Shown piece by piece: positions 51,048 through 60,574 of a stretch of 64,000 bases of DNA. Source of the stretch: JBPRGG01 sp051418075. Its GTDB lineage: Bacteria > Bacteroidota > Bacteroidia > Cytophagales > Cyclobacteriaceae. The stretch covers positions 1-64,000 of the forward strand of contig JBPRGG010000087.1 in assembly GCA_051418075.1 (NCBI GenBank). The letters run 5' to 3'. The notes beneath the pieces were generated by a model, which did no database searches, was not told where the DNA came from, and saw only the letters and a list, made by a program, of their open reading frames with translations. Each line of letters starts with the position of its first letter. Within the stretch, counting starts at the first letter, position 1. The translations under genes were made by a program, and so were the position numbers.

Positions 51048-52713
51048 CCATTCGATTGTGATAGTAATAGAGGGTATTCAGATCCTGCGAAATAATATTG
51101 CCCTCCTTATTTTTAAGCAGGGGCCGTTTAGAATGGTAAAGACCTACATTTTGTAATCCCAGGTCAATAACCTGATCCAGGTCTCCCTGCAAATGATAGG
51201 CTATACTCACCTTATCCTGTTCATACAACTTAAAAACCGCATCCCTTATCTTGCTGAAAGTATCTCTGAATTTCTTGTAATCAAATACCTGCTCCTCCTC
51301 CGGTAGCCTGAGCAAATTATACAGATCCAGCTTATAATATTTTTTCTGAAGCATTTTAAAAGCCACAAACGCCACCAAGTGACTGGAAAAAACCCGGCTA
51401 ATACAATGATATTCCCGCACCAGCCGCTCACTTAACATGCGTGTGTACTCCATTTCACGCTGATAATTGAGGGTTATTTTTCCATTGCTGCTGAAATAAT
51501 CCCGCAAATTCACCTTTCGTCCATGTTTATCATAGCTGTTACCAGCCTGATCTACATAATTGCCAAAAAGATCCATAGGTTTACCGATGGACACCGAAAT
51601 ATCAGAGCCTTCTGTAAAAAATTTAAACAAAAATTTAATAATCTTATAAGAAGTGGAATATTCATCATTTTCCACATAATAACGCTCCTGCCCCTTTTGC
51701 TGAAGGTACTCATTGATCAAGACCGGGGCTTCCAGTACAAAATGATAATTTAAAGCTACCGGCACTATAAAGATCTTGTTGTGTTGCCCTTCCGGTTGCT
51801 GGTCCAGCATAATTCTTTGGGCTTCAATAGCTGTGCCCAATAAGCCGAGTTTCAACCGTTTTTCTATTTTACCGGATCGAGATCTGGTACCACCTGGGAA
51901 GAAAATACTGTGACAGCCTTTGATCAGGGCCTGGGTGGAATATGCTTTCAGGGTTTCCAGGTAAATCAGATTCTTTTTTCGCCGGTCTACCTTATAGGCA
52001 CCCAGGCTATTCATAAAGTAGGCAAAGATCTCGATATTAAACAGGTTCAAACCAGCCCCATAAATAAACGGGGGTAATCCCAGAGTGTGAATAACCCAGC
52101 CAATCACCACTGAATCCAGGTTGGAAAAATGGGTGGGGACCATAACCACTGTGCCAATTTTAGCCAAATCCCGAACAATTTCTGTAGATCCGGTAATGTG
52201 TATTTTATCCTGCAGGGTGAGTTCATTTCTAAAAAATGATCCGAATTTTTTGATCCTGGCGGCGTTTAAAAGGCGGGCAAAACCAAAAGTGACCAGGGTG
52301 CGGGCCATTCGGAAGGATGATTTTTTAAATTTCCCAGCCACCTCCTCCGCATAGCGGGTAATGATTGATTTTAGGATTTCATCTTCGGAAACTTTTTCTT
52401 CCTTCTCGAAATTTCCTGTTATATTGACCAATCTGGATTTTACGCCTTCCCAAAACAAATACTCATCTTCCGGATCTACTTTCCATGGGTTTTGCTTGAT
52501 TCTCAGCCTCTCCTTGTATTGGGTGACTTCCAGTTCCTCCACCAGTTGATGCTTTTTGGGACGCATGCTTTTGATCCTTTTCATAGCCTCTTCCACTACT
52601 TCTTCTACAAATTGCTTGCGTCGCTGACTAAGTTGTACCACTGGCCAGTCTCCCGGTCCAGGTAGAATAGGATCATAGTGCTTTTTGGTATCTACTTTTT
52701 CAACTGGCTTCAT
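51019..52713 (-). CDS. Glycerol-3-phosphate acyltransferase (PlsB-like)
   Basis: 564 residues. Acyltransferase motifs are in order: H-F-S-N-L-D (His195-Asp200, H-x4-D), G-A-Y-K-V-D-R-R-K, F-F-P-G-G-T-R-S-R-S-G and F-I-V-P-V-A-L-N-Y. The family transfers an acyl group to glycerol-3-phosphate, the first step of phospholipid synthesis. It is shorter than E. coli PlsB (about 800). It overlaps gpsA, whose product is its substrate, which supports the call. Confidence 0.9.
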   Translation of the reverse strand: MKPVEKVDTKKHYDPILPGPGDWPVVQLSQRRKQFVEEVVEEAMKRIKSMRPKKHQLVEELEVTQYKERLRIKQNPWKVDPEDEYLFWEGVKSRLVNITGNFEKEEKVSEDEILKSIITRYAEEVAGKFKKSSFRMARTLVTFGFARLLNAARIKKFGSFFRNELTLQDKIHITGSTEIVRDLAKIGTVVMVPTHFSNLDSVVIGWVIHTLGLPPFIYGAGLNLFNIEIFAYFMNSLGAYKVDRRKKNLIYLETLKAYSTQALIKGCHSIFFPGGTRSRSGKIEKRLKLGLLGTAIEAQRIMLDQQPEGQHNKIFIVPVALNYHFVLEAPVLINEYLQQKGQERYYVENDEYSTSYKIIKFLFKFFTEGSDISVSIGKPMDLFGNYVDQAGNSYDKHGRKVNLRDYFSSNGKITLNYQREMEYTRMLSERLVREYHCISRVFSSHLVAFVAFKMLQKKYYKLDLYNLLRLPEEEQVFDYKKFRDTFSKIRDAVFKLYEQDKVSIAYHLQGDLDQVIDLGLQNVGLYHSKRPLLKNKEGNIISQDLNTLYYYHNRMDGYGLEKYI

Positions 52714-52805
52714 CGTATCAAATAATAATGAGGCAAGATTACAAATTATTTAAGTTTATTAATAAAAAATATGCCACTGAATCAAAAAAAATGAGTTTTA
52801 CGGGT

Positions 52806-53531
52806 TCAGGATATTAATTTTTCCTCTTGAATGGCTGATTGATTCATGCCATCTGTAAAATAAGGAAAAAGCTCCTGATCATTGGCTCCTTTCAGAAACC
52901 TCACTTCACTATCTAATAAAAAAGGATCTATGGTGATCCGCATATAATCAACCGGAATATTTCTGACCTTAAGTTGCATTTGATTGTATGTAAACCCCTT
53001 AGTGAATTTATGGCCAAAATAGATCCGGTATTTATCTTTACTTTTCAGAGTTTGCCACAATTCTCCCGGTAAAACCAGGTAAAACATTCTTTGTTCATGG
53101 CTCTTTTTCTGATGCAGGGTTTTAAGAAAACCGTTGGTAAATTGTACAAAGGCTTTAAGATTCTCCGAAACATCCGGAATGGAAAAATCAAATGCTTTGA
53201 TATTGGTTTGTACTGAGAATACTTTCTGGCCCATCCATCCCAAATACATTAAAAAGAACCCTGTCATTAAGGTAATAAGCACCAGGTAAGGGTTGAAAAA
53301 ATTTTTAACCACTGAAATCAGTGAAAAGGTGAATAATATGCCCCCCGTGATAAATGGGAGCATGAGTTTCCTTAAGTTAAATGAAAGATACTCAACTATA
53401 CTCAGATCAAACCGGGAAGGCTTTCCTCCTTTGATTACTATCAGCTGCTTTTCAGTGAGGTATACCTTATTCCGCTCGTCATTCATCAGTCCAAGATAGC
53501 AAATAGCTTTTACCGGTGCATCAAACTTCAT
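52806..53531 (-). CDS. Unrecognised membrane protein with two helices
   Basis: 241 residues. A soluble N-terminal beta part (residues 1-50, V-Y-L-T-E-K-Q-L-I-V-I-K-G-G-K, like a small PH-type domain) is followed by two membrane helices (~56-72 and ~80-98: L-P-F-I-T-G-G-I-L-F-T-F-S-L and Y-L-V-L-I-T-L-M-T-G-F-F) and a soluble C-terminal part. I do not recognise a family. It lies between two acyltransferase genes, 37 bp after the downstream partner's start, so a membrane-lipid role is possible but not shown. Confidence 0.65.
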   Translation of the reverse strand: MKFDAPVKAICYLGLMNDERNKVYLTEKQLIVIKGGKPSRFDLSIVEYLSFNLRKLMLPFITGGILFTFSLISVVKNFFNPYLVLITLMTGFFLMYLGWMGQKVFSVQTNIKAFDFSIPDVSENLKAFVQFTNGFLKTLHQKKSHEQRMFYLVLPGELWQTLKSKDKYRIYFGHKFTKGFTYNQMQLKVRNIPVDYMRITIDPFLLDSEVRFLKGANDQELFPYFTDGMNQSAIQEEKLIS

Positions 53532-53568
53532 TTAGTTGCATTTTCAGCCTCAAAATCTGAAGCAAATT

Positions 53569-54708
53569 TTATTCCCCTGCCTCCTGCTTATTGATCACCG
53601 GATTGGCATACATTTCCAGAAAAAGCTTTTGTCCCTGGTCATTGTTTTGACCTACTGCGTTCAATTTTTTTTCCATGTAGGATTTAAAATATGCTTTGTC
53701 TTCCTGACTGTAAAAGCTTTGATATTGGGTTGTTTTTTGTAAAATATCAAAAGCAACATAGTTAGATGGCCATAATTGATAATTTTGGTGGATCTGTCGG
53801 TCAATTTGCCTGGACAATTCCTGTAACTGGTCGTTTTTATTGGTAATTCCGGCGATGTCTTTGATTTCTTTTTGCATGGTCCGCCCAAAGGTAAAATGGG
53901 TTCTACCTTTAGGCCCTGTTATCCCTAAATACATACTTTTAAGGTCATCCTGAATGGTTTTTTGATAGGTATTATCGGCTTTACCCAATAGCTCCAATAC
54001 TTTAAATCCATCACAGGGATCATATTCATAAGAAATGGAAAGTGGTAAAATATTCAAGTTGCTGAAATCTTCCGTAAAGGAACCTGACCCACTCATACCC
54101 AGCATTTTAAGCAATCCAGGCTGGGTACGGTCATCACCATTTTTAGCTCTGCCCTCCCGCTGGGCTATCCAGACCGAAACTTGTGCATCTTCAAGAGATT
54201 GACGTATATAGGTAGACAACTTTAAAGATGCCTGGTACATATCATGTTTTGGAACATTTCGTTCTACAATAAAACTCCGGTTCAGTTTCACCAGGTCTTC
54301 TATCCAGGGATAGATCATAAGGTTTGAACCAATGGCAATTTGTGTGGTTTCAAACCCTTTATCATACAAAATAAAATTTAAAAAGGCTGAGTCTAACACG
54401 ATATCCCGATGATTAGAAATAAACAAATAGCCTTTTTTCTTCTCGAGAAGATCATAATTACTGGCAGTTAATCCTTTGGTAGAACTTTTAATGATCTTTT
54501 GCAGGGTAGCATAGATGATTTCTCCCTGAAATTGTCTGATGGTCTTAATTTCAGAAAACACCTGATTCATCATTGATCTATCCCATTGAGGATGAATCTG
54601 ATTCACAGCCTGAATAAATGCAGGTTCCTGCAATAAACGCTGCAAAACCGGTTGGACTTCCTCATCACGATAACTTCTTATATTTTCAAAATCAAAATTT
54701 GTATCCAT
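53569..54708 (-). CDS. Lysophosphatidate-type acyltransferase
   Basis: 379 residues. The PlsC-like motif is N-H-R-D-I-V-L-D (His100, Asp106), one residue longer between His and Asp than the usual H-x4-D; later motifs R-N-V-P-K and I-A-Q-R-E-G-R-A-K-N-G-D are present in place of F-P-E-G-T-R-S. Such variants are common among Bacteroidota 1-acylglycerol-3-phosphate acyltransferases. It acts at the inner membrane in phospholipid synthesis. A promoter element lies 28 bp upstream. Confidence 0.85.
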   Translation of the reverse strand: MDTNFDFENIRSYRDEEVQPVLQRLLQEPAFIQAVNQIHPQWDRSMMNQVFSEIKTIRQFQGEIIYATLQKIIKSSTKGLTASNYDLLEKKKGYLFISNHRDIVLDSAFLNFILYDKGFETTQIAIGSNLMIYPWIEDLVKLNRSFIVERNVPKHDMYQASLKLSTYIRQSLEDAQVSVWIAQREGRAKNGDDRTQPGLLKMLGMSGSGSFTEDFSNLNILPLSISYEYDPCDGFKVLELLGKADNTYQKTIQDDLKSMYLGITGPKGRTHFTFGRTMQKEIKDIAGITNKNDQLQELSRQIDRQIHQNYQLWPSNYVAFDILQKTTQYQSFYSQEDKAYFKSYMEKKLNAVGQNNDQGQKLFLEMYANPVINKQEAGE

Positions 54709-54735
54709 TCCTGTTTAGTATTAAAAAAATTGGCC

Positions 54736-54743
54736 CAAACTTA
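54736..54743 (-). promoter_or_regulatory. -7 element of the acyltransferase gene
   Basis: TAAGTTTG on the minus strand fits TAnnTTTG, giving a leader of about 20 nt. No -33 TTG was seen. Confidence 0.45.
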
Positions 54744-54982
54744 GCATTAGTTTATGGTAAATAAAATTTGTAGTAATATAAATAAAACGCCTTAGCTCAA
54801 GCAATTACAAGAGCTTTATACCTGTTTTTTCAAATATAACAAATCCTTAACATTTATTTATTGGTTTTGAACCAGAGCTTAATCAAACAATGTCATTCAG
54901 TATTTCCTGCTGTAGCTTTTTTATAAAAATCCATTGGTGTAATTTTATCAATTAAAGGTAAAATGACTGAAAAGGCGATCTG

Positions 54983-55004
54983 ATCATCCTGTGAACAGGA
55001 TGAT
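54983..55004. promoter_or_regulatory. Perfect 10-bp dyad upstream of the gene at 55044
   Basis: ATCATCCTGT-GA-ACAGGATGAT, an exact palindrome with a 2-nt spacer, 39 bp before the ATG. The short spacer suits a homodimeric repressor site better than an RNA hairpin, but neither is proven. Confidence 0.5.
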
Positions 55005-55043
55005 AGTAATAAAACCAAAGGAAAAGCATTTAAAATTGATTTT

Positions 55044-55595
55044 ATGATAAAACTAATAAAGTATGTCTTATTGATGGTCTTGCTGCTATTCCTGATTATA
55101 GTGGGTATAAGAGTATATGCACCTAAAATGCTGGTGAAATCTATTCAATCAGAACCGGATCAGGTGATCTCACGAATTATTCCGCCCGAAATGAAACGAC
55201 CCATTATTGAAAACACTTCTAAATTGCCCCAAATGCTGGATACCCTTAATATTTCCCCTGAGCAGGCTGCAAAGACCATTGATGATATCAGCACCAGAGA
55301 CATTATGCAGATCCTGGAAAAGCTTAACCAATCAGAATTAGCATCTACCAGACAGGTGGCAGATATCATATTCAGGCAGGTAGAATTAAAATCCGCTGAA
55401 GAGGAAAAGATAAAGCAATTTTTTGTAAATAATGTTTCTTTGGAGCAAATTAAAAAAGGTCAGGAACTACTCAATCAAAATCGTGAAGCCCTCCCCTTGT
55501 TGATTCCTGTTGCCAAAGATACCTACAAACAAATCCTGAAGAATCCTGAATTGTTGGATCATTATAAAAAAAATTACCTGGATCAAATGCAATAG
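55044..55595 (+). CDS. Membrane-anchored helical protein of unknown function
   Basis: 183 residues. One N-terminal membrane helix (V-L-L-M-V-L-L-L-F-L-I-I-V-G-I) is followed by a helical, Gln/Leu/Ile-rich body with no cysteine and no known motif (P-P-E-M-K-R-P-I-I-E-N, M-Q-I-L-E-K-L-N-Q-S). It is anchored in the inner membrane facing out. The gene is alone, behind a perfect dyad, and converges on pgl. Confidence 0.65.
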   Translation: MIKLIKYVLLMVLLLFLIIVGIRVYAPKMLVKSIQSEPDQVISRIIPPEMKRPIIENTSKLPQMLDTLNISPEQAAKTIDDISTRDIMQILEKLNQSELASTRQVADIIFRQVELKSAEEEKIKQFFVNNVSLEQIKKGQELLNQNREALPLLIPVAKDTYKQILKNPELLDHYKKNYLDQMQ

Positions 55596-55646
55596 GGTGA
55601 ATGGATTTGTTGGAACATTAAAAGCTATAAAGGAGCTTGGCCTAAA

Positions 55647-56375
55647 TTATAAATTGGCAGCGGCACTTTGATCCAGAAACCATTCCAGCTTGCCCTCAGA
55701 TGGATTTACATGAGCGGCCGGGAATTTTTCCCTGCTTTCAGGTTGATTTAATATAGTATGAATCATTTCAGCTTTAGAGTTCCCGGTTACCAGAAAAGAT
55801 ACTTTGGCTGCATTATTGAGTATTTTTCCTGTCAGAGTGATTCTTTTTTGTTTGGATACGGGATGAATTGCCACTTCACAAAATGAAGCTGCCTGAAATA
55901 AAGCCAGTTGATCAGGAAAAATAGAAGCAGTATGCCCATCATCACCCATGCCTAGCCATATCCAATCAAACCTGGGCATATTGTACTGTTGGGGCACATG
56001 TGCTGATATAGATGCTTCATAGCGCCGGGCTTCATCAGCAGGTTCTGCTTCCCCTTTCATCCTGAAAACCTGCTCTGGTGGAATATTTACCTTTTCCAGT
56101 AATAGTTTTCGGGTCATACCATAATTACTGTCTGCATGATCGGGAGGAACACATCTTTCGTCTACCCAAAACAGGTTAAGCTTTGTCCAGTCTATCAGGT
56201 TATGGTAATTTTCCGCTAAATGTTTAAAAATTTTTTGAGGAGTGGATCCCCCGGATAAAGCCAGGTTTAATTTCTTATCGTTATCAGCCTGTGCCATCCA
56301 ATGCTGAAAATTCCTGGCTAATGACTGGGCAAGTATTTCCGCATTACTAAATATCTTTATTTCTGAGTCAGACAT
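55647..56375 (-). CDS. pgl: 6-phosphogluconolactonase
   Basis: 242 residues. S-G-G-S-T-P-Q-K-I-F near 41-50, W-V-D-E-R-C-V-P-P-D-H-A-D-S-N-Y and G-M-G-D-D-G-H-T-A-S-I-F-P identify the DevB/SOL-type enzyme. It hydrolyses 6-phosphogluconolactone, the second step of the oxidative pentose phosphate path. It follows zwf by 12 bp, so the pair is co-transcribed. Confidence 0.96.
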   Translation of the reverse strand: MSDSEIKIFSNAEILAQSLARNFQHWMAQADNDKKLNLALSGGSTPQKIFKHLAENYHNLIDWTKLNLFWVDERCVPPDHADSNYGMTRKLLLEKVNIPPEQVFRMKGEAEPADEARRYEASISAHVPQQYNMPRFDWIWLGMGDDGHTASIFPDQLALFQAASFCEVAIHPVSKQKRITLTGKILNNAAKVSFLVTGNSKAEMIHTILNQPESREKFPAAHVNPSEGKLEWFLDQSAAANL

Positions 56376-56387
56376 AGCAAATCAAAT

Positions 56388-57914
56388 TTAAAGTTCACAA
56401 TAAACTCCATCCATGGCCAGGTTTTTACAGGGATAGCGCCAGGTCAGGTGAGGCTCTTCTATCAGGTCATCCGCTTGAGGTGGGCCCCAGGTACCGGCCG
56501 GATATCCATATATTTTCACCTTCGGATTGGACTGCCATACCTTTAAGACAGGATCTACAAATTGCCAGGCAGCTTCTACTGCATCTCCCCTTTCATACAA
56601 GGTAGCATCCCCCAGCATTGAGTCAAGCAAAAGACGTTCGTATGCAGTAGGTAAATAGCTGTGGGCCAAATCTTTATAATGAAAATCCATAGCTACATCC
56701 TGAACCTTAAAGCCTGCACCCGGTACTTTCATCCCAAACTTTAACAAAATGCCTTCATCCGGTTGAATACGGATCACCAGGGCATTTGAAACAGTATGAA
56801 TATCTCTTTCCCTGGCAAAAAGATGGTGCGGAGTAGGTTTAAAATGAATCACAATCTCAGTGACAGTAGTAGGCATCCGTTTACCGGTGCGCACATAAAA
56901 AGGCACACCACCCCAACGCCAGTTATCAATGAAAAATTTCAGAGCCAGGTAAGTTTCTGTCTTTGATTTGGAATTCACACCCTTTTCTTCCCTGTAACTG
57001 GGCACCTTTTCCCCCCTGATAATAGAATCAGTATATTGACCTCTGATTACATGTGAACCTACCTCAGATTCCTTCAGAGGTCGCAATGATTCCAGTACTT
57101 TGATAGTCTCATTGCGTATAGATTTGGCATTAAAGGATGTGGGTGGTTCCATGGCCACCAGGCTTACCAGCTTAAGCAAATGATTTTGAAACATATCACG
57201 TAAAGCTCCTGATTCGTCATAATAGCCTCCCCTGTTTTCCACACCCAAACTTTCAGCTGAAGTAATCTCTACATGATGAATATGATGCTGATTCCATAAA
57301 GGCTCAAAAATATTATTGGAAAAACGGGTCACCAGGATGTTTTGTACGGTTTCTTTTCCCAGGTAATGGTCTATGCGGTAAATCTGGTCTTCCTCAAAAA
57401 CTTTTTGAAGTTCATTGTTAAGTGAACGGCCCGACTGAAGGTCATAGCCAAAAGGTTTTTCTACAATCAACCGGCGGAATCCACCATTATCAGACTTATT
57501 CAAACCATGAATCGCCAGATTTTTAGGCACCACCGGATATAAACTTGGGGGGGTAGCCAGGTAAAAGATGTAATTATCTTCGGTTTGCAGTTCCCGGTCC
57601 AAGGATTTCAGCCTTAATTTCAATTTTTCATAATCAGCCGCCGATTTGGTATCAATGGATAAATAGTAAATTTCCTGACAAAATGTATCCACCATTGCTT
57701 CCTGATCTTCCTGCAGATATTTTTTAATGCCCTGCATCATTTTCTCACGGAAAGCTGCATCACTAAATTCAGTCCTTCCCACGCCTAAAATGGCAAATCG
57801 TGAAGGTAAAAGTTTTTGTTTTTTCAGGTTATAAATGGCTGGAATGAGCTTTCTTTCAGTTAGATCTCCTGATGCACCAAAAATTACCAGGATCTGATTG
57901 TCAGGTACTTTCAT
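56388..57914 (-). CDS. zwf: Glucose-6-phosphate 1-dehydrogenase
   Basis: 508 residues. N-terminal G-A-S-G-D-L-T-E-R-K (residues 14-23), the substrate site R-I-D-H-Y-L-G-K-E-T-V-Q-N and the C-terminal domain are typical. It oxidises glucose-6-phosphate with NADP and, with pgl, feeds the oxidative pentose phosphate path for NADPH. No 6-phosphogluconate dehydrogenase gene (gnd) lies in the window. Confidence 0.97.
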   Translation of the reverse strand: MKVPDNQILVIFGASGDLTERKLIPAIYNLKKQKLLPSRFAILGVGRTEFSDAAFREKMMQGIKKYLQEDQEAMVDTFCQEIYYLSIDTKSAADYEKLKLRLKSLDRELQTEDNYIFYLATPPSLYPVVPKNLAIHGLNKSDNGGFRRLIVEKPFGYDLQSGRSLNNELQKVFEEDQIYRIDHYLGKETVQNILVTRFSNNIFEPLWNQHHIHHVEITSAESLGVENRGGYYDESGALRDMFQNHLLKLVSLVAMEPPTSFNAKSIRNETIKVLESLRPLKESEVGSHVIRGQYTDSIIRGEKVPSYREEKGVNSKSKTETYLALKFFIDNWRWGGVPFYVRTGKRMPTTVTEIVIHFKPTPHHLFARERDIHTVSNALVIRIQPDEGILLKFGMKVPGAGFKVQDVAMDFHYKDLAHSYLPTAYERLLLDSMLGDATLYERGDAVEAAWQFVDPVLKVWQSNPKVKIYGYPAGTWGPPQADDLIEEPHLTWRYPCKNLAMDGVYCEL

Positions 57915-58023
57915 ATGTATTATTAAAAAAAGATGAACCTATTTGCAAAAACGAAGGTAAAATTAATAAGTTTTGATTACAGGAAAAAATAAACCCGGCA
58001 CAGATACCGCACCGAATCTCAAA

Positions 58024-60207
58024 TTAAATATTCCACCAGTAGGTCATTTTCAGTACCAGAGCCCTGTTTCGTACTTTAAAAGGGGCTGGTAAATAATTAT
58101 CTGTATAAACTATAAACAAGTCAGATGCTGGTTTAAACCGCCACTGAAATCGTGTATTCAAATTCATATTGTCGATCTGCTCATTATATTGAGCAAAAGC
58201 GGTAAAAAATAATTTATTGGTAAGGGTCAGGTCTGCCCGGGGGCCAATTAACCAAAAGGTGGTAGTACCCCAGGGATCAGGCAGCTCAATCCGGTTAAAG
58301 CTGGCATTTACATTTATGCTCACATAAGGCTGAAAACGATAGCCCATACTGCCTGAAAGATTTAAACGCTGACCATCTGCGTAATAACCGCCGTTTCGCG
58401 ATGAAAAAGAGTAGGTGAACATGCTTTGTGGTTTGGATTCAAATTCCATACCCCATGAATTCCAGTTGTGTTCAGTACCTGTAGCCAGGGTGTCTCCTTC
58501 ATATCGGGTAGGATCAAATGCATTCAGTAATTTCACATAGTTATTAGCAATCCACACCGTAAAAGAACTTAAGCTACGAAAATTGAATTTATAGGTCATG
58601 TAGTTTTCAACATCGATAGGTTGAAGGTCCAGATCAAAAAAGTTTGAGGAGACAAAACTGGGTCCATGACTCAGAATTTTTGTTCCGGTAGGAAAAAACA
58701 GGTACGAAAGTCGGGGATTTAACCTGATATAGCCAAACCGGGGTACATATCCTACTTCGGCCTGATAATCGTTGCCAATATACTCATGCCGCCAGTTAAC
58801 TTCCAGCTTTTTGCTGCGGTATTGCAGGTTGGCCGCATGCACCAGACCTGATTCATCCTGTTCCGGAGAGAAAGACTTCAGGACCATAAACTTACCAGTC
58901 CAGACATTATTGGATGAAGCCAGGTTATACTCCAATCCCATATTCCGATTGTATTGGGAATAAACCGGCTGATCCGGATCGGTACCCGGATCATAGTTGA
59001 TGGATTGCTTATTGATCAGAATGGCACCTATATTGGATCGGGCAAAAACCTGTCTTTGCAGAGCCAGAACAGAAAAATTCTGAGAAGGCAGCATCAGACT
59101 TTCCACCTCATCTGTCATTACATTCATGGCTCCGATACGCCAATCTTTGTTCAGTTTTCCACTTAACCGGGCCCCGTAAAGAATTGGCACACCCAATCCT
59201 ATTCGTCGGGAGAAAAAAGGGCGAATAGTTTCATAGCCGAAATTAGCGAACAAATCACCATTCTCCAGAAAAAACTGCCTTCTTTCGGGAAAGAACAACT
59301 CGAACCTATCCAGGTTGGTTACTTGTCTGTCCACTTCTACCTGAGAAAAATCAGGATTTACGGTAAGATCAAGATTCAAAGAGGAAGTCACTGCAACTTT
59401 GGCATCCAAACCCAGATCCCAGCGAAAATCAGAAGGTCCGGACTGCTCAAAATCTTTACTCAAGCCACTCAGTGCATAGGGAATTAAAGAAACATTGGCT
59501 CCTACCTGTGGTGGTGAAGCATCCCAGATCAGGCTTCCGGTATAGGCTAGTGAGGCAGTAGGGAATTGGCGGGGTACAGGAGCCCAGCTTGATTTTTCAG
59601 TGGTTTTCACATCCAGCCGGCTGAAGTTGATGCCCCATTCCTTAATACCTTTCTTATACCTGATGGATTTAAAAGGGATGGCGGCTTCAAATATATAACG
59701 ATCATCATAGTTCTTAACGGCTGAAAACCATTTATTATCCCAGCTAAGGTCCACCCGGCCTCCATCATACATCAACCCATCCCACTGCGCTCCGGCGGCA
59801 TTGGCTCCAAAAGAAAAACCATTGGTCTGGTCATCAAAGGGATCCATAAACAACAAAAAATTATCATTTTTGCCAAATGTGAAATCGCGTCTTAATGACT
59901 CCACTACATAAGGTCCGGGTAAGGCATGAAAACATACGGCCGAAAGATACAGAAACTGATCATTATAGGTCATCCTGACTTCTGTCCGTACGTTGGAATA
60001 GCTGGTATCCATAGGTAAAACCATATAGAAGTCTGTAGCTACCTGGGCTTGCTGCCAGTCTTTTTCATTGATTATCCCATCTATATTTATTTCAGTGCTT
60101 GCTTTCTGAATGAAATACTGATATTCAGCATTCTTTTTCTGGGCTAAGGTACTATTTACAGTAAATAGAAGGACTATACTTAACAGGACTACACTTTTCA
60201 CTTTCAC
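58024..60207 (-). CDS. DUF5916 outer-membrane protein with CBM9-like domain
   Basis: 727 residues with a signal peptide (V-V-L-L-S-I-V-L-L-F-T-V-N-S-T-L-A-Q). An N-terminal CBM9-like beta domain (I-N-I-D-G-I-I-N-E-K-D-W, V-R-M-T-Y-N-D-Q-F-L-Y-L) is followed by a long part with alternating strands and many aromatic residues, ending in L-V-L-K-M-T-Y-W-W-N-I, a beta-barrel-like close. The family (DUF5916) is widespread in Bacteroidota; its function is unknown but a surface sugar or peptide role is often suspected. Monocistronic. Confidence 0.9.
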   Translation of the reverse strand: MKVKSVVLLSIVLLFTVNSTLAQKKNAEYQYFIQKASTEINIDGIINEKDWQQAQVATDFYMVLPMDTSYSNVRTEVRMTYNDQFLYLSAVCFHALPGPYVVESLRRDFTFGKNDNFLLFMDPFDDQTNGFSFGANAAGAQWDGLMYDGGRVDLSWDNKWFSAVKNYDDRYIFEAAIPFKSIRYKKGIKEWGINFSRLDVKTTEKSSWAPVPRQFPTASLAYTGSLIWDASPPQVGANVSLIPYALSGLSKDFEQSGPSDFRWDLGLDAKVAVTSSLNLDLTVNPDFSQVEVDRQVTNLDRFELFFPERRQFFLENGDLFANFGYETIRPFFSRRIGLGVPILYGARLSGKLNKDWRIGAMNVMTDEVESLMLPSQNFSVLALQRQVFARSNIGAILINKQSINYDPGTDPDQPVYSQYNRNMGLEYNLASSNNVWTGKFMVLKSFSPEQDESGLVHAANLQYRSKKLEVNWRHEYIGNDYQAEVGYVPRFGYIRLNPRLSYLFFPTGTKILSHGPSFVSSNFFDLDLQPIDVENYMTYKFNFRSLSSFTVWIANNYVKLLNAFDPTRYEGDTLATGTEHNWNSWGMEFESKPQSMFTYSFSSRNGGYYADGQRLNLSGSMGYRFQPYVSINVNASFNRIELPDPWGTTTFWLIGPRADLTLTNKLFFTAFAQYNEQIDNMNLNTRFQWRFKPASDLFIVYTDNYLPAPFKVRNRALVLKMTYWWNI

Positions 60208-60251
60208 CTAAATTTCAGACTGTACGTTATGAATTACCTAATTGGTAGAAA

Positions 60252-60259
60252 CAAAAATA
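60252..60259 (-). promoter_or_regulatory. Possible -7 element of the DUF5916 gene
   Basis: TATTTTTG on the minus strand fits TAnnTTTG, giving a leader of about 38 nt. No -33 box was seen. Confidence 0.4.
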
Positions 60260-60372
60260 TAAATAATACGGAGCTAAAAAATGATAAAAAAAAATTTTGA
60301 GCCATATACCTGATTTAAGTCACAAAATAATTACGCTAATGGATAAATCTTCTGTTAAACTTTAATTTCAAC

Positions 60373-60380
60373 TATTTTTG
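60373..60380 (+). promoter_or_regulatory. -7 element before the tRNA-Lys relic
   Basis: TATTTTTG fits TAnnTTTG and ends 4 bases before the first base of the tRNA relic, so the relic may still be transcribed. Confidence 0.45.
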
Positions 60381-60384
60381 ACAT

Positions 60385-60445
60385 GGCTCCATAGCTCAAT
60401 TGGTAGAGCTACAGATGCTTAATTTGTGGGCCCAGGTTTCGAGCC
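60385..60445 (+). pseudogene. Broken tRNA-Lys (CTT) gene, 3' part lost
   Basis: The 5' half is normal: acceptor 5' strand GGCTCCA, D-arm TAGCTCAATTGGTAGAGCTA, anticodon stem ACAGA/TTTGT (one G-U pair). The loop reads T-G-C-T-T-A-A, giving anticodon CTT with G in place of the invariant U33. After the variable bases the T-arm no longer pairs (CCAGG against CCACA) and no partner for the acceptor 5' strand follows. It is not functional as a tRNA. It may be the scar of an integration event at a tRNA 3' end. Confidence 0.65.
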
Positions 60446-60574
60446 ACATAGAAGTCAGCCCAGGAGAAGAACCTCTGGCTCATAATTGCCCGATGGATTT
60501 ATTTAATGAATGTTGAACCAAATGGTCAACGTTATGTAGGGAAGTACACTGAGTCATCTTCCATCGGTTATCCG

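Larger units (their letters stand above)
54709..55043. other. Divergent intergenic region
   Basis: 335 bp between the acyltransferase and the anchored unknown protein. It holds the acyltransferase -7 element (54736-54743) and the dyad at 54983-55004. Otherwise AT-rich and featureless. Confidence 0.5.
60208..60574. other. Intergenic region with tRNA relic and direct-repeat-like text
   Basis: About 370 bp. It holds the broken tRNA-Lys at 60385-60445 with a promoter element before it. From 60530 on, short related words (CATCGGTTATCCGTCATCGGTCATC broken up as CATCGGTTATC, GTCATCGGTC) repeat near the RES gene end. No gene is seen. Confidence 0.45.

Noticed and set aside
60385..60445. Functional tRNA-Lys
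   Set aside because: U33 is replaced, the T-arm does not pair and the 3' acceptor strand is missing.
60520..60574. Short CATCGGT-type repeats as a CRISPR array
   Set aside because: Only two or three overlapping words with no regular spacers and no cas genes nearby.
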